In this document: piece by piece, positions 1-8,518 of the stretch | How positions within the stretch are numbered: the first letter of the stretch is position 1 | Layout: each line of letters starts with the position of its first letter | Assembly (NCBI GenBank): GCA_023212695.1 | Contig: JALCCG010000318.1 | Coordinates: 1-23,450, forward strand | Direction: 5' to 3' | Length of the DNA stretch: 23,450 nt | Origin: Sporisorium sorghi | Taxonomy: Eukaryota; Basidiomycota; Ustilaginomycetes; Ustilaginales; Ustilaginaceae | The notes under the pieces: model-generated | The model's input: the letters and a program-made list of their open reading frames with translations, nothing else | What the model was told of the DNA's origin: nothing | Database searches by the model: none | Program-made: the position numbers and the translations under genes

Positions 1-76
<76 letters not shown>
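1..76. repeat. T76 homopolymer at the left edge
   Basis: An uninterrupted run of 76 T opens the window and ends 90 bp before the first start codon. A run this long at the very edge suggests a contig broken in a homopolymer, so its true length is unknown. It may also be part of the T-rich promoter or 5' leader of the DUF2462 gene, as other T tracts here sit upstream of genes on the sense strand. Confidence 0.95.
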
Positions 77-77
<1 letters not shown>

Positions 78-166
78 ACGTCCGTGAAATTCTTTTGCTC
101 AACACCTTGAGCGTCTCACCACCATCGCTCGACCCTTCCGTCTACCTCAAGCACACAATTCGAAAG

Positions 167-545
167 ATGGCGCAAGGATTCAAGCCAGCAAAACCCAAGA
201 AAGCGGCAGCATCGCCCAAGTCCGGATCCAAGGCCAAATCCGGCCCCAAACGTGGTCGTAAGTAGCTTCCCTTCGCACCACAGTCCGAAAGGGGCTCGCT
301 GACCGGAAAGATGCAGTCCTGTTGACATGTCCCTCTCACTCTGAATTGCAGCTCGAGTGATCGCACCCAAGAAGAGAGCGGCAGTGCAGGCGGCCAAGAC
401 AAAGCAGAAGCAGTCTGCTTCCATCACGGCGAGGATCGAGCAGGAGATGGTCGGCCGTGCCTCGAAAGGCGGTCCGCTCACTATCATGAAGAAGGCGGCC
501 GACGGCGATGCTGATGATAAGAAGAAGAATCAGAACAAGAAGTAG
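167..545 (+). CDS. DUF2462 / UPF0390 small basic protein, two exons
   Basis: The coding sequence is 167-257 joined to 352-545 and gives 94 residues. The intron 258-351 (94 nt) has a GTAAGT donor and a TTGCAG acceptor and splits a Pro codon. The product opens with MAQG followed by a Lys/Ala/Pro/Ser stretch, then has the family-typical RVIAPKK block (about residues 32-38), a helical Lys/Gln segment, and the closing [10 protein letters not shown] motif before a charged Lys/Asp/Asn tail. This order matches the DUF2462 family, which includes human C19orf53 (Leydig cell tumour 10 kDa homologue). Its molecular role is poorly known; the basic composition fits a nuclear or nucleolar, possibly RNA-associated protein, which is inference. 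The ATG follows AATTCGAAAG and is the only one giving the family N-terminus. Most of its promoter lies in or beyond the T76 tract. Confidence 0.88.
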
Positions 546-1023
546 AAGCGGTCGAGATAGTCCGTCGTCGCCGACTCGCTTCTGTTCAGCTCAAGTCGCC
601 ACACCTCGTCGCCCCACTCGTCAGGTTCGCGGACTAGGATCTCTCACCGGTTCATAATGGCTGGTCCGGAGCGAACCAAGGACGCATCTTATGCCATCAC
701 CTTGGAACGCTGGAGCTAGAAGATGCCCCTAGCCATGCTCATGTCCAACCAGTCGGAGGGCCTACATCATGTGCAGCCGTCTCTCCCTAGCATCGTTTCT
801 CTCTGTACTTTTAGTTGCCTTTGCATAACTCGGCCTTGTTTCACTGCTCGGCCCGACTTGTGTGCTCACTGACGATGACCCTGCGCCCCTTCAGCGTTCA
901 TCTCATACCCGCACTGCGATGCGTTCTCAGCTCCTGGTTGCAGCTTTGACTTACGGTTGCCGGATGAGGGCATGCGGAAAAATCGCAAGTTGTTAAACCG
1001 TGCAGAAGTGCTGGCTACGTGAG

Positions 1024-1033
1024 ATCACGTGAT
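1024..1033. promoter_or_regulatory. Palindromic E-box ATCACGTGAT
   Basis: A perfect 10 bp palindrome centred on CACGTG, the core bound by bHLH and bHLH-zip factors of the Cbf1/USF/MITF type. It lies about 540 bp upstream of the condensin start codon and about 480 bp after the previous stop. The same 8-mer core TCACGTGA recurs upstream of the ETP1-like gene. Function is inferred from the motif only. Confidence 0.45.
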
Positions 1034-1106
1034 GACCCACGACGCGAAAATAAACACTGCTCCGAAGCGCTCAGTTCAACACCAAAGGCGGCGCAGCGCA
1101 ACCTCA

Positions 1107-1108
<2 letters not shown>

Positions 1109-1138
<30 letters not shown>
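1109..1138 (+). repeat. T30 tract in condensin upstream region
   Basis: Thirty consecutive T on the sense strand, 432 bp before the condensin ATG. Poly(dA:dT) tracts disfavour nucleosomes and are common in fungal promoters; that role here is inference. Confidence 0.9.
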
Positions 1139-1570
1139 CTGAAAAAATTGCTCGCTGAGGCTGCAGACAGGCAGAAAAGAGCGCAGCAGAGAGAGAGAGC
1201 GCACAGCAGCCGCCGCAGCCCAAACACGCGCTCTCTCTTCCTCTCTCACTGCGCCCATCTGCACTGTCAAAAATTGAGCTGGGCTGCGCTGAGTCGACCA
1301 AAGACCAACACTCTCTCTGAAGCAAAGCGGATGCGCGCGCGCTTTCTGTCGCAGCCGACGGTCTCGTCGTCTTCATCATCATCATCATCACCATCCATCT
1401 CCATCTTCAGCTACACCTGCGAACACAGCACTTCTCGCACCTTCGGACCGATTACGGCGCACCTCTACATTCGGCGCTGAGCCTGCCGCCAGCGCGCTCA
1501 CACCAAGACGCATATCCAGGCTTCCCGAACCAACCCTTTTCACATTCTAGTCAAGCATTGACAATTCACG

Positions 1571-4500
1571 ATGCCGTCCAGACACTCGTCCTCCTCCTCA
1601 TCGCGAGCACCGCTCGAAGAATCGCGCGCCGCCAATCGCTCCATCTCGGCCTCCTTCTCTGGCACCAAAGCATCGCTCTCCTCTAAATCTTCATCTTCCA
1701 GAAAGGGCTCCTCTTCAGACCATTTGAGCGCATCATCGTCCAAGGCGCGTTCCACTTCTGGCAAATACCGCGGTCGCTTCGATGATGACGACGACATCGC
1801 CGAAGAGGAGGAAGATGACCAGGACGACGGCGACGATTACGACCAAGAAGACGAAAACAGCCATCGCCAGAGCAATGCACGCAAAGCCTCTGGTGTCCAA
1901 TCCAAAGCTGCATCCAGACCACCTTCAGCACCTTCCAGCCGTCAACCGTCGGCATCCAACAACGCCAACCGCTCCATCCTCGCGCGTTCCAATCCCAACG
2001 CTTCCATCCTCATGGGAGGCGCTGCCGCCGCCGCCGCCGCCAACACATCTGTCGCCTTCCAGAACTCGCGTGTCGCCGCCCTCGCCAGATCGCATGCTGT
2101 CGTCGACGCTTCCTCCATCATGCGTCCTCGCGGCCAGGCTGGCCATCCAAACGCCAACGGCGCTGCTTCTGCCAACGCCGACCCCAAGGGCGCGGCTCCT
2201 GCCGGCGCTTCTCTCCGTGTAGACACCTCGAGCTTCGAAGAGTGGATGAAGATGGCCACCGACAACAAGATCAACTCGACCAACACCTGGTCGTTTGCCC
2301 TCATCGACTACTTCCACGACATGTCGCTCCTCCGAAACGAGAGCGGCGACGGCAGCATCAACTTCCAGAAAGCCTCGTGCACGCTCGACGGATGCGTCAA
2401 AGTGTGGACTTCTCGTGTCGATTCGGTCGTCGTCGAGACCGGAAAGCTCCTCTCTGGTCTGCAAGACGATATCGACCAGGCGACACGCAAAGACAGGCGC
2501 GGCAATGAGGAGGGAGACGACGATGCCGACGACGACGATGCCGACGACGACGGCAACGGCAACTCGACCCGCAAACGCAAGAGGAACAAGGAGGCCACCC
2601 TCGCAAAGACTTTTGGTCACATTCAGATCAAAAAGTTTGAGCTCGAGTTTACGGTTGACCCCCTTTTCAAGAAGACCTCGGCCGATTTCGACGAAGGCGG
2701 CGCCAGCGGTCTGCTCATGAATCATTTGGGCGTCGACGCTTCCATGGCCGTCATCTTTGATGCCAGTGACGTTGCAGGCGTCGGCAGCGACGAAGACATG
2801 GGCAGGATGCTCTCTGTCGGAGAGGATGGCGATGCCAGCGGCGATGCCCCCAGTCCCGCTGCCGCTGCTGCCGAGGAGGAAGAAGACGAGGTGGTCGACC
2901 TCTCCAAGCTTGCGTCCAAGTGGCTCGACTCGGACGAGTTTGGCAACGCCGAAGGAGCTTCTGACGACGTTGCTTCGCTGCTCTCGCGTCGTGTCTTGTG
3001 TCCAACGCTCTGCAACTTCCGCTTCTCCAAGGACGACGACACGCCCTTCGGTGTTGGTCTCGACGAGTTCAACCAGCAGACCTTCCACGCCGCCGCCCAC
3101 GCCGATACCTACCACGACTCGCAGTACGTTCCAGGCATGCGCGCGCAGTCGGAAGAGTTCATCGGCGGCGGCTTCGACGACGATGCCAACCCTCTCATGG
3201 ATGGCGCAGGTGGCGAAGGTGACTTTTTCGAAAACGACATGGGCGGCCCCATGGACGACAACGAAGACAACGGCAACGACTTTTTCGATGCGCTCGACAC
3301 TGCGCCCGCATTCCACCACGGCGGCCCTGTTGTGCTCGACGGCACAACGGGCGGTGTCGACAGCTACGGACCCTTTGATCCTTCCGCTGGTCCGTCTTCT
3401 GAGCTCGTCATGGCCATGGCTTTTAACCCGTCCACGGGCATGCCTGTCGATGGTGCCGACGCCGAAAATGGCAGCGACCTGTTCGACTACTTTGACCGTC
3501 GCCTCATGCGCAACTGGGCCGGTCCTGAGCACTGGAAGCTTTCCCGTGTGGCTGCCACGGGTCCTCTGGCGCTTGGAGCCTCGACGGGCGCTACGGCGCA
3601 AGCGGCAGCGGCAGCGGCTGCTCGCAAGGAGAGCAAGAAGTCCAAAGAGCCTTTTGTCATCGACTTCCTCTCTGAAGAGGGTGCCGTCAACGTCAAGGAG
3701 ATCTTCGAGAAGCCCAAGCAGACGGCTGCCATCACTCTTTCCGCGAGCGCGCGTAACAAGATGGCGAGCCTCGCTGCCTCGTCATCCGATGCCTACTTGC
3801 TGCCCGAGGATCGTCATTTCAGCTCCAAGCAGCTGTTGCGACTCTTCTTGAAACCAAGGGTGGCCATCAACATGCGCCAAAAGGGCCAGCAAGCGGGCAG
3901 CGGCGGCTTTGGTGGCGATGCGCACCTCTGGGCCGACGTGGCTGGCGATGCGGCGGAGGAAGACGGTGCAGATGGCGGCATGCCCTTCGATGCGCAATTC
4001 TTCCACGACGCCGACGATGGCTTCGATGCCAATGCAGGCGGCTTGGGTGGTCTCGACGACTCGCCGGCCAACGTCACTGCCGGCGGCGATGCTGAGGACG
4101 AAGAGCTCACACAGACCCTGCAGGCGCTCAACCGAGTCAAGCCCGAGTACGTCAACTACGCCAAGAAGGCGAAGCGCGTCGACGTCAAGAAGCTCAAGGA
4201 GAACATCTGGAAAGAGCTCGGCATTCTCGCGTCGACGGAAGACGCTGCCACGCTTGCTGCCAAAGCGGCTGCAGCAGCAGCTGCCGGCGAAGGTGACGAG
4301 GACGGCGACGTGTCGATGGCCTCGACGCTTGCCGAAGCCGAAGCGGCGGGCAACGTCAAGACGTTTGAGTCGGTGCTGTCTGGCCTGCAGAAGGCGTACA
4401 CGCAAGACAAGATGGAAGAGATCTCGACGTCGTTCTGCTTTATTTGCTTGTTGCATCTGGCCAACGAAGAGGGGCTGGCGATCAGCACAGGCACAGAAGA

Positions 4501-4756
4501 CAAGATCGAGGCGCTGCGTGCCAAGCGCGGACGCAACAGCGCCACGCCGACCAAGAACGACGGAGCAGGAGGACTGTTTGGCCGGCTGGATGCGGGGAGG
4601 GTCATGCGCACCAGCAGCGAGGACGACGATTTGGGAGGTGAGGACGAGGAGGGCTCGGCAGAGGGCGAGGAGGGGTACGAGGAGGACGAGCTGCGCGTGG
4701 GCAAGTTGGCGGCGTTGAGGATCATGAAGGATCCTAGAGCGTATCGCTCGGCGTGA
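1571..4756 (+). CDS. BRN1: Condensin complex subunit 2 (Brn1/Cnd2/CAP-H, kleisin-gamma)
   Basis: This single-exon gene encodes 1061 residues. The product is the kleisin that bridges the Smc2 and Smc4 heads and recruits the HEAT subunits of condensin for mitotic chromosome compaction in the nucleus. A Ser-rich and acidic disordered N-terminus (about 1-215) precedes the conserved segment near 220-300, with SFEEWMKMATDNKIN, NTWSFALIDYFHDM and FQKASCTLDGCVKVW, which matches the CAP-H N-terminal Smc-binding region. A long acidic middle (Asp/Glu/Gly/Ala-rich) is followed by HFSSKQLLRLFLKPR (near 747) and the C-terminal YAKKAKRVDVKKLKENIW block (about 860-885), which matches the kleisin winged-helix region. 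SFCFICLLHLANEEGL lies near 950. Yeast Brn1 and human CAP-H are about 740-755 residues, so the extra length is disordered insert. The ATG at 1571 is the first in this frame. The gene converges on the NME6-type gene with a 171 bp gap. Confidence 0.95.
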   Translation: MPSRHSSSSSSRAPLEESRAANRSISASFSGTKASLSSKSSSSRKGSSSDHLSASSSKARSTSGKYRGRFDDDDDIAEEEEDDQDDGDDYDQEDENSHRQSNARKASGVQSKAASRPPSAPSSRQPSASNNANRSILARSNPNASILMGGAAAAAAANTSVAFQNSRVAALARSHAVVDASSIMRPRGQAGHPNANGAASANADPKGAAPAGASLRVDTSSFEEWMKMATDNKINSTNTWSFALIDYFHDMSLLRNESGDGSINFQKASCTLDGCVKVWTSRVDSVVVETGKLLSGLQDDIDQATRKDRRGNEEGDDDADDDDADDDGNGNSTRKRKRNKEATLAKTFGHIQIKKFELEFTVDPLFKKTSADFDEGGASGLLMNHLGVDASMAVIFDASDVAGVGSDEDMGRMLSVGEDGDASGDAPSPAAAAAEEEEDEVVDLSKLASKWLDSDEFGNAEGASDDVASLLSRRVLCPTLCNFRFSKDDDTPFGVGLDEFNQQTFHAAAHADTYHDSQYVPGMRAQSEEFIGGGFDDDANPLMDGAGGEGDFFENDMGGPMDDNEDNGNDFFDALDTAPAFHHGGPVVLDGTTGGVDSYGPFDPSAGPSSELVMAMAFNPSTGMPVDGADAENGSDLFDYFDRRLMRNWAGPEHWKLSRVAATGPLALGASTGATAQAAAAAAARKESKKSKEPFVIDFLSEEGAVNVKEIFEKPKQTAAITLSASARNKMASLAASSSDAYLLPEDRHFSSKQLLRLFLKPRVAINMRQKGQQAGSGGFGGDAHLWADVAGDAAEEDGADGGMPFDAQFFHDADDGFDANAGGLGGLDDSPANVTAGGDAEDEELTQTLQALNRVKPEYVNYAKKAKRVDVKKLKENIWKELGILASTEDAATLAAKAAAAAAAGEGDEDGDVSMASTLAEAEAAGNVKTFESVLSGLQKAYTQDKMEEISTSFCFICLLHLANEEGLAISTGTEDKIEALRAKRGRNSATPTKNDGAGGLFGRLDAGRVMRTSSEDDDLGGEDEEGSAEGEEGYEEDELRVGKLAALRIMKDPRAYRSA

Positions 4757-4927
4757 TTTTGTTGATTCTAGAGTTGTATTCTACGGTTCTCCCAGCGGTT
4801 CGTGTAAGAAGAGGACGATGTACTTCTACCGTCGCTCCTTTATAATCTCATCGACACACAACAGTATTGCACCAAGGGCAGGCATCCTATATGGCTGATC
4901 TCTTTTGGATTCTGTCATTGATTCGCA

Positions 4928-5581
4928 TCAAAACCCAAGCGGGTTCAGCTTGCCGTCCCCATCCGTCGGCATCATCCCGCGCTCGCGCTGCAACCACCAC
5001 TCCGTATCCCAGCCATCAAACACCAGCCCGAGCTCCCGCTTCGCCGCGGCGGGGGAGTCTGAGCCATGGAACCCGTTCCTCGTATCCCCGAGGCCGTACC
5101 TTGCCCTCAGGCAGCCCGGATCGGTGTACTTGCCCCTGTACGCCTTCGTGGGGCCGAGGAGGGCCCTCCAGCGGGCGATGGCACCGGGGCCGTACAGCGC
5201 CAGCGCGAGTGCCGGGCCGGAGAGCATACCGACGACGAGCCGGTCGTAGTAGAACCGCCCCCGGTGCTCAGAGTAGAACGCATGCGCGTCGGAGGACGTC
5301 CAGAACAGGCGGCGGCTGCGCGCGACGTTGAGGCCAGAGGACTTGATCTCTTTGAGGATCGCGGACACGTCGGGTTGGTACGCGCATACGGAGGGTTTGA
5401 TGAGGGCGAGGGTGAGTTCTAGTTCGGCGGTGGGGGTTTGGGAGAGGTGCCGCGTGCGAGGGGCGGTGTCGTGCGCTCTAGAGGTGGATGCAGTGATGGG
5501 GGATAAGGAGGAAGAGGAGGAGCTGGGGGAGGCGATGCTTCGCACCAACCCGCGGCTGGACGAGCTCGCTATTGATGTCAT
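4928..5581 (-). CDS. NME6: NME6-type nucleoside diphosphate kinase, probably mitochondrial
   Basis: This intronless gene encodes 217 residues. NDP kinases move the gamma phosphate from an NTP to an NDP through a phosphohistidine. The kinase domain runs from LTLALIKP (Lys62) to about residue 196. The active-site motif DTRNGFHGSDS is intact (Arg168, Asn169, His172 as the phosphate acceptor), and Glu183 follows in KREL. FYSEHRGRFYYDRLV..MLSGP and the extended GPTKAYRGKYTDPG stretch (143-156) resemble the group II enzyme NME6, including its small insert relative to NME1-type enzymes such as yeast Ynk1. Residues 1-50 are rich in Ser, Arg and Thr and nearly free of acidic residues, with an Arg-His-Leu-Ser stretch near 44-47, as expected for a mitochondrial presequence. 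Human NME6 is mitochondrial. A tail of about 20 residues follows the domain. The gene is divergent from SPT20. Confidence 0.9.
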   Translation of the reverse strand: MTSIASSSSRGLVRSIASPSSSSSSLSPITASTSRAHDTAPRTRHLSQTPTAELELTLALIKPSVCAYQPDVSAILKEIKSSGLNVARSRRLFWTSSDAHAFYSEHRGRFYYDRLVVGMLSGPALALALYGPGAIARWRALLGPTKAYRGKYTDPGCLRARYGLGDTRNGFHGSDSPAAAKRELGLVFDGWDTEWWLQRERGMMPTDGDGKLNPLGF

Positions 5582-6052
5582 GTCTGAAGTCTCCTGTCCA
5601 TGTCTGCCTGTTGCTTATGGTGTTTGGGCGTAGCAGGGTGCAGTTGATGGTGCGGATGACGGTGAACGAGGCAAGGACGAAGGGACGATAGGTGGAGGAG
5701 GCTAACGAATGACTGTCAATTACATAATCATCCCTCTACACTGAACTCTCGGCTGTCGGAAACGCGCCTTCCAACGGCGCCCAAGTTCCGCCCCGCGCTC
5801 ATTGACGTTGCTGCAGCTTGTCAAGCATCCTTCTCCATCCTCCACGACATCGAGACCCCACCATCCTCACGCTTGGCTCCGTTCTTCTTCTTCCGAGAGC
5901 CAGGACTTTGACGCCGATCCGAGGCCATAACAGTGCTGCTTTTACCGACCTTCTGCTTCCGCGTTCCCGACGCGCCCGCACACATCGCGTGACTTGACCT
6001 CCATCTCTCCCACCCACCCACACACCATTCATACCTCCTACACACAGCAATC
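5582..6052. promoter_or_regulatory. Shared divergent upstream region of NME6-type gene and SPT20
   Basis: The two start codons face away from each other across 471 bp, so this stretch must hold both promoters. It is CT-rich toward the SPT20 start (CCCACCCACCCACACACC-like simple sequence near 6009-6025). I could not identify a specific factor site or a clear TATA box. Confidence 0.6.
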
Positions 6053-8437
6053 ATGGCGACAACAGCATCAGTATACAACACCTCGCGCACAACACGCCAG
6101 ATCCTTCGGCGGCATCGCAAAGACAAACCGTCGCTCATCCTGCATCTGCACAACCACCATTTCCGCTTCGAGCGTCAGAACGGCATGTTCCTCTTCGACT
6201 CGCCCGTCAAGGCGTTCCTGGGGTACATTCGGGATCAGAAGGTGCCTGCGGACTTGATGGATGTGCTGACCGAGTGCGGGGTTCAGTTTTTCGAGGGGTG
6301 TTTGTTGGTCGATGTGCACGATCATCGGAGTCATGCTGCTGCGTCATCGTCGATTTTGGGGCCGCGCGAGTTGCATGGGATGAGTGCGGCTGGTGCGATT
6401 GCTCGAACGGGCGTGGACGGTGGCTCGGGGAGCGTGGGTGAGGGAGGGCTGGCATCGAGCCTGTTCTACCTGCAAGAAGGCGGTCGGTATGGCGCGCGGA
6501 AGCTGCTTGGCGCAACCGGCTCGACGGATCCGCGAGCAGGCGGTCTCGGCGGCGTCGAGGTCTACCGAATCGTCCTCTATCCATCCTCGGAAACGCTTTG
6601 GGCAGATATCAAGATGCTCGACGACATGGCCGGCGGCATGTGGAGCGACCAGGAAGCTCTCGAAGTCGAAGCCAAGATCCTCGCGCTCACTGCGCCACCG
6701 CTGTGCCTTACACCGGACCCGCAGGCGACGCGCATCGCAAATCTGATGCTCAGCTCCACGGCGCTACCGTCCGCGTACCACCCGTCGAAGGACTCGCCGT
6801 ACCGCTCGGCTAAGAAACGGGGCGCGAATTCGATCGAGATGGAGAGGGAGGAGGCCAATCGGCAGCGTCGCGAGAAGATCATGCGGCTCATGCAGCATGG
6901 CCACAAGAGTGCGATGCCGCCGCAGGTGGCGATGCAGAGTGCGAGGCCGGGTCCCGCGATGGCCGAGGCTGGAGGATCCACGTCTGCTGCGCCGACGACG
7001 GCGTTCGTGCCGACGTTCGGCCGCATGACGTTTATCGAGAGGTGGAGGATCGGGCGCAACGCGGCGCTCAATGGTGGGATGCCTGGAGCGCCTCCCCCTG
7101 GCAGTGGTGCGGCGAACGCACCCAACGGCGCATCTGCTCCAGGCGCAAACGCAAAGGGTGGAAAAGACGCCGCTCAGGCCACCGACAAGGACAACTCCAC
7201 GGACGCAGCCAACACGTCGACGACCAAGAAACCGCCGTCGAAGAAGAAGAAAAAGGCGCAGCGCGAGAAGGAGGAGGCCGAGGCTGCCGCTGCTGCCGAA
7301 GCGGCCAAGAAGAAGGCCGAAGAGGAAGCTGCGGCGGCGGCTGCAGCAGCTGCCAAGAAGCCTAAGAAGAAGCTCACCAAGAAGGAGCGCGAGGAAAAGG
7401 AGCGCAGGGAGAAGGAGGAAAAGGAGAAAGCCGAGAAGGAGGAGAAGGAACGCAAGGAGAAGGAGGCGGCAGCGGCAGTGGCGGCGAATGGCAAGCCTGC
7501 GAAACCGAAGAGCAAGAAGAAGCAGAAGGAAGAGGCAGCTGCCGCAGCAGCAGCAGCGGCAGCGGCGGCGGCGGCAGCCAATGCAGACACAGCCAACAAG
7601 AGTCCAGCCAAAACCGCCAAGGGGGCCGATGCAGCAAGCAGCCCAGAGAAGGAGAAGAAGACATCGCCCAAAAAGACAGCTGCCAAGAAGCCAGCCGCCT
7701 CCGCCGCGGCGACACCCGCCACGACGGTCGCGACTCCCGCGAGCACCGGCAAGAAAAAGACGCCTGCCAAGAGCGACAAGAAGAACAACGCTGCCGCTGC
7801 TGCCAATGCCGCCACTGCCAACGGATCCACCGACTTCGCCGCCGCTGTGCAGGGCACGCCCATCCTCAACAGCGCCACACCCTCCGTACAATCCACGCCC
7901 ACCCCCGCGCACCGCTCCATCCCCTCCCAACCCCAACAGCAACAGCAACTCCAACAGCAACAGCAGATGCAACAACCGTTCACACAACAACAACTCCAAC
8001 AAGCCGCCCTAGCGGGCATGTTCCCCAACATGGCCAACGCGCTACCCTTCGGCGCGACCGCTCCACAGCCCGGCGCTGGCGCCGGCGCCGGCGGGTTCGG
8101 CATGCCTGCGCCCATGATGAACGGTTTCGCGCCGACGAGCAACCCGCAGGCGACGGCGGCAGCGCTCGCAGCGATGCAGGGCATGGGGCTGGGTCAGTTT
8201 GGCAACTTTAACAATGCGGCGCAGATGCAGCAGATGATGAGCATGATGAATGTGGGCGGGATGGTGGGGTTCAACGGGATGCCATTTGCGGGGCAGCCGG
8301 GTGCGCAGCCGCAGCCGCAGCCGCAGCAGCAGGGGCAGCAGGGACAGCAGGGACAGCAGGGACAGCAGGGACAGCAAGGGGATATGCCGGTCGGAGTGGG
8401 TCTCGCTGGGCTGGCGAATTGGGGCACGGGCAAGTAG
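6053..8437 (+). CDS. SPT20: SAGA complex subunit Spt20
   Basis: This single-exon gene encodes 794 residues. Spt20 is a structural subunit of the SAGA transcription co-activator (histone acetyltransferase and deubiquitinase) in the nucleus. The conserved N-terminal Spt20 domain is split: KPSLILHLHNHHFRFE and FLFDSPVKAFLGYIRDQKVP (about 25-66), GVQFFEGCLLVDVHDHR (about 76-92), then after a Gly/Ala-rich insert VYRIVLYPSSETLWADI (about 167-184) and the following helix. ERWRIGRNAALNGG lies near residue 330. The rest is low complexity: a Lys/Glu/Arg-alternating segment (about 393-475) likely to form a single charged helix, poly-Ala, a Lys/Pro/Thr/Ala stretch, poly-Gln (about 626-650), a Gly/Met/Ala/Asn/Gln stretch and six QQG units. 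Gln-rich tails are common in fungal Spt20. The ATG at 6053 sits directly before the conserved domain. The gene converges on the dehydrogenase gene with an 81 bp gap. Confidence 0.93.
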   Translation: MATTASVYNTSRTTRQILRRHRKDKPSLILHLHNHHFRFERQNGMFLFDSPVKAFLGYIRDQKVPADLMDVLTECGVQFFEGCLLVDVHDHRSHAAASSSILGPRELHGMSAAGAIARTGVDGGSGSVGEGGLASSLFYLQEGGRYGARKLLGATGSTDPRAGGLGGVEVYRIVLYPSSETLWADIKMLDDMAGGMWSDQEALEVEAKILALTAPPLCLTPDPQATRIANLMLSSTALPSAYHPSKDSPYRSAKKRGANSIEMEREEANRQRREKIMRLMQHGHKSAMPPQVAMQSARPGPAMAEAGGSTSAAPTTAFVPTFGRMTFIERWRIGRNAALNGGMPGAPPPGSGAANAPNGASAPGANAKGGKDAAQATDKDNSTDAANTSTTKKPPSKKKKKAQREKEEAEAAAAAEAAKKKAEEEAAAAAAAAAKKPKKKLTKKEREEKERREKEEKEKAEKEEKERKEKEAAAAVAANGKPAKPKSKKKQKEEAAAAAAAAAAAAAAANADTANKSPAKTAKGADAASSPEKEKKTSPKKTAAKKPAASAAATPATTVATPASTGKKKTPAKSDKKNNAAAAANAATANGSTDFAAAVQGTPILNSATPSVQSTPTPAHRSIPSQPQQQQQLQQQQQMQQPFTQQQLQQAALAGMFPNMANALPFGATAPQPGAGAGAGGFGMPAPMMNGFAPTSNPQATAAALAAMQGMGLGQFGNFNNAAQMQQMMSMMNVGGMVGFNGMPFAGQPGAQPQPQPQQQGQQGQQGQQGQQGQQGDMPVGVGLAGLANWGTGK
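8327..8380 (+). repeat. Six 9-bp units coding QQG in SPT20
   Basis: Six tandem CAGCAGGGA-type units, four of them identical, with changes in the first and last copies. They code for QQG repeats 19 codons before the SPT20 stop. A unit of nine bases keeps the frame, so copy number can vary without breaking the gene. Confidence 0.95.
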
Positions 8438-8518
8438 AGTAGATGTGAGGTGTGAAGGATGAAAAATGTATTTGTATCACCCCTTGTTGAACATTGTGTG
8501 TGTGTGAGGGGAAGAGAT

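Larger units (their letters stand above)
546..1570 (+). other. Intergenic: DUF2462 3' end and condensin promoter/leader
   Basis: This 1025 bp spacer holds the 3' end of the small basic gene and the upstream region of the condensin gene. It contains a palindromic E-box (1024-1033), a T30 tract (1109-1138), purine and CT-rich simple sequence (about 1185-1260) and a short TCA repeat (about 1374-1390). An ATG at 1330 opens a reading frame of about 50 codons ending at 1480, which would be an upstream ORF if transcription starts before it. I found no tRNA, snoRNA or further protein gene. Confidence 0.6.

Noticed and set aside
546..1570. tRNA or snoRNA genes in the intergenic gaps
   Set aside because: I looked for B-box-like GGTTCRANTCC and C/D box pairs in the gaps and saw no arrangement that folds convincingly; a covariance-model scan would be needed to be certain.
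1925..3601. 558-codon open frame on the minus strand across the condensin gene
   Set aside because: It is antisense to a well-recognised gene, lacks any family motif, and reflects GC-rich codon bias of the sense frame (Val/Arg/Gly-rich shadow).
6764..8002. 412-codon minus-strand frame across SPT20, Leu/Arg/Gly-rich
   Set aside because: It is the complement of the Lys/Ala/Gln low-complexity part of SPT20 and has no independent signal.
8327..8380. Collagen-like or CRISPR-like repeat
   Set aside because: The 9-bp units are contiguous without spacers and lie inside a Gln-rich coding tail.
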